Positions 62,256 to 64,000 of a stretch of 64,000 nt of DNA are shown piece after piece (within the stretch, counting starts at the first letter, position 1; each line of letters starts with the position of its first letter). The notes beneath the pieces were generated by a model, which was given only the letters and a program-made list of their open reading frames with translations, did no database searches and was not told where the DNA came from. Both the position numbers and the translations under genes were made by a program. Source of the DNA: Caldilineales bacterium (lineage in GTDB: Bacteria > Chloroflexota > Anaerolineae > Caldilineales > Caldilineaceae); the NCBI GenBank assembly GCA_012271135.1, contig JAAXGZ010000097.1:62001-126000 (forward strand), given 5' to 3'.

Positions 62256-63809
62256 CTATTGGTAGATGATGATGTCGGGTGGATGACGCAGCCCCTGCAC
62301 TTGTTCCGGAGTCATGAGCGGCGTGTCGTATTTGAAGAACAGCTTGAGGGCGGGCCGCTCGGACGGCGTGGGGAGCGCGAAGCGCCTGTAGCCGTTTAGT
62401 TTGGCACTGGTTCCCCCAAAACCATCCATGTCGAACGACAACTGGACGACATCATGATCCTCGATGCCGCCGCGATTGCGGAACATCCGTTCCGCGAACT
62501 GGTGCACCATCAGGAGTTTGGGCGGCAGCCCTTCCTCGTGCACGATTGTGGCCAGGAAACGCTGCACCTCATTTACCTCTTCGGCGGAAATAGAGCCAAG
62601 GGCCTGCCCCGGACGCACCCCCAGTTGCTCCGTCGCAAACTCGGGGTCCAGGGCGACGTGCACGAACGGTTCCCTGAGAAAGGGAGTGAGGAGCTTGACT
62701 TCCGCCAGTGGATCGCTCCACCCAATCTGCGTGTCCAAGAACAGCAGCAGGCCCTCCTCGCGGGCCGCCTCAACGTATTCGGCTATGCGATCGTGGGAGA
62801 GCCGCCTGATCCATGCGCCGTCGGGTGTGGCGCCAGCCTGCGCGACCCCCACAATCAAGTGAAAGGCGGGTTGAGTACTCCGGGGACCGTTGAGCTGATC
62901 GTAGCGTTCGGCCATGGCCGCGATCCGAGGAGCCACGTCGCGCGGTGTGCCGTCACCCAGCACTCCCATCACCGGCACCCCCGGAAAACCGTAGAACGAG
63001 ACGATTTGGGCCTCCGCCCAGGAAAAAGCGGTTTCCGACGAAGAAGCCGACAAGGCCTCGCCTTGCTCAACGACATGGACAACACTGTCCGGGTCCTGTG
63101 GCCCCGCCTGGTTCGGTACCGGATCGGTCGCGGGCACCGGCGGCTCCTGGACCGCGGGTGGCTGTGGTGCCGGCGTCACGATGGGAGGCCCGGACCCATC
63201 GACATGCTTGGGCAACTCAAGGACTTGGCCTGCGAGCAGCAGATCAGGGTTCTGCAGGCGGTTATGCGCGATCAGTTTCCGCATGTCCACACCGTAGGCG
63301 CGCGCAATTACATGGAGTGTGTCCCCCGGCCGCACCCGGTGCGATGTTGCGTCGGGATCAACCTTAATCGGCTCTGGTGCGATCACCGAAGCCTGGGACA
63401 TGCGAGTTGGGGGAACGGGAACCTGCATCGACTGACCGACCCAAATCGCAGACGACGAGTCGATGCGGTTGAGAAACAGGATCATTTCCAGCGGCACACC
63501 GTAGAGGGTTGCAATGTCAGGCAGGGAGTTGCCCACACGGACCACATGGGTACCCAGGGAATGGACCGGGATGGACTTGACGGCAGGGATCACTACCCGT
63601 TGGCCGACAAAGATGCGGTCTCGGTTTTCGATACTGTTCCGGGAGACCAGAACGGAAATGGGGACATTGTAGTGGCGGGCGATAACCGCCAGCGTTTCCC
63701 CTCTCTGGACTATGTGAACCCGGTTCAAGGCCATCGCTGGCGCTGCCATCGCCGCCAACAGCAGGACGCCCGCGCATAACACGATACCCAACCGATGCAA
63801 TCTGTACAT
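62256..63809 (-). CDS. Exported LysM-repeat protein with an uncharacterised C-terminal domain
   Basis: A 517-residue protein. The ATG at 63809 has GAGGG six bases upstream. A signal peptide (IVLCAGVLLLAAMAAPAMA) is followed by three LysM modules at about 31-75, 87-131 and 157-201 (for example VHIVQRGETLAVIARHYNVP and HRVRPGDTLHVIARAYGVD), which bind peptidoglycan or chitin-like glycans. A Pro-rich linker near 205-245 leads to a 270-residue domain starting IVSFYGFPGVPVMGVLG, TIM-barrel-like by secondary pattern, but without a catalytic motif I can name. It may remodel the cell wall or sheath. Confidence 0.82.
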   Translation of the reverse strand: MYRLHRLGIVLCAGVLLLAAMAAPAMALNRVHIVQRGETLAVIARHYNVPISVLVSRNSIENRDRIFVGQRVVIPAVKSIPVHSLGTHVVRVGNSLPDIATLYGVPLEMILFLNRIDSSSAIWVGQSMQVPVPPTRMSQASVIAPEPIKVDPDATSHRVRPGDTLHVIARAYGVDMRKLIAHNRLQNPDLLLAGQVLELPKHVDGSGPPIVTPAPQPPAVQEPPVPATDPVPNQAGPQDPDSVVHVVEQGEALSASSSETAFSWAEAQIVSFYGFPGVPVMGVLGDGTPRDVAPRIAAMAERYDQLNGPRSTQPAFHLIVGVAQAGATPDGAWIRRLSHDRIAEYVEAAREEGLLLFLDTQIGWSDPLAEVKLLTPFLREPFVHVALDPEFATEQLGVRPGQALGSISAEEVNEVQRFLATIVHEEGLPPKLLMVHQFAERMFRNRGGIEDHDVVQLSFDMDGFGGTSAKLNGYRRFALPTPSERPALKLFFKYDTPLMTPEQVQGLRHPPDIIIYQ

Positions 63810-63944
63810 GACTTCCCTCACGACCCGATCAACAGGTCCCGAATGTCAGTCGCAGGGGAGTGGAGCGCAGATTTACAACGACGGTGCGGGTGCACCGGCC
63901 TGCAACAGAAACTATTAAGATGACCAATTCAAAGGATATACCAA

Positions 63945-64000
63945 ATGGACCGCCCTTGCCGACGACCCGGCAAACTCCAGGATAAAAGCATCTGGATTGG
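63945..64000 (+). CDS. Possible start of a gene cut by the right edge
   Basis: ATG 63945 stands eight bases after AAAGGA and opens a frame (MDRPCRRPGKLQDK...) that runs off the window without a stop. Only 18 codons are visible and no family can be named. The preceding 135 bases after the LysM gene start are AT-richer and may hold divergent promoters. Confidence 0.3.
   Translation, partial: MDRPCRRPGKLQDKSIWI

Noticed and set aside
1-64000. CRISPR arrays, rRNA or prophage genes
   Set aside because: No regularly spaced repeats, rRNA-like segments, or integrase, capsid or tail genes were seen; the only mobile traces are the two decayed transposases near 19 kb.

Overview
This is a 64 kb stretch of a GC-rich bacterial chromosome. 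Genes are dense, intergenic gaps are short, and runs of same-strand genes often overlap by ATGA or GTGA. No rRNA, tRNA or single-copy marker gene is visible, so taxonomy is only inferred. Several features together would fit a Chloroflexota lineage (Anaerolineae or Caldilineaceae-like): a Tat-exported sugar-binding lipoprotein with an SRRDMLRLSG-type leader, a Gld-type permease fused to its auxiliary protein, a DUF4432 gene, a GH116-type glucosidase, and many Gfo/Idh/MocA, phytanoyl-CoA dioxygenase and TIM-barrel isomerase genes. This assignment is an inference.

Layout. Positions 1-3.6 kb (+) hold the tail of an L-galactonate-type dehydrogenase, an L-rhamnose mutarotase and two M20 metallohydrolases. 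Positions 3.6-6.2 kb (-) hold an MFS exporter and a 2-hydroxyacid dehydrogenase. Positions 6.5-11.6 kb (+) hold a Gld-like ABC system: ATPase, fused permease/GldG, and a DUF4340 protein. Positions 11.6-15.9 kb (+) hold a small-molecule kinase, an enolase paralogue with altered active-site residues, an LDH2-type dehydrogenase and a beta-propeller protein. Positions 15.9-16.4 kb hold a YkgJ-type cysteine-cluster protein with a possible leader peptide. Positions 16.6-20.0 kb are an accessory island: an AbiEi/AbiEii type IV toxin-antitoxin pair next to two decayed transposases (IS701-like and IS630-like).

Positions 20.0-25.1 kb (-) hold two SDR enzymes, an enolase-superfamily dehydratase/racemase, a cytochrome P450 and a thioredoxin-like protein. 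Positions 25.2-30.0 kb (-) hold a MacB/LolCDE-like ATPase and a very large FtsX-type permease. Positions 30.3-38.2 kb mix carbohydrate enzymes, an amidohydrolase, a TIM-barrel isomerase, a phytanoyl-CoA dioxygenase and a class III aminotransferase. Positions 38.2-41.0 kb are noticeably AT-richer and carry a frameshifted exported protein plus a polytopic membrane protein, both unrecognised, with hairpins on either side. Positions 41.1-47.8 kb (-) are a sugar ABC importer (binding protein and two permeases) joined to a YesL-like membrane protein and a GH116-type glucosidase. Positions 47.8-50.0 kb hold an exported protein of unknown function and strong hairpins.

Positions 50.7-60.5 kb (-) are an eight-gene myo-inositol catabolic operon in the order iolB, iolC, iolD, mmsA/iolA, a zinc dehydrogenase, a Gfo/Idh/MocA dehydrogenase, iolE-like and DUF4432. 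Together these would oxidise inositol, dehydrate the inosose, open the ring, isomerise and phosphorylate the deoxygluconate, and convert malonate semialdehyde to acetyl-CoA. The final aldolase (iolJ) is not in the window. A divergent TIM-barrel isomerase, a ureide decarboxylase and a LysM-repeat exported protein close the window.

The least explained parts are the kinase/altered-enolase/LDH2 cassette, the AT-rich exported/membrane pair, and the leucine-rich insert in the giant FtsX permease.
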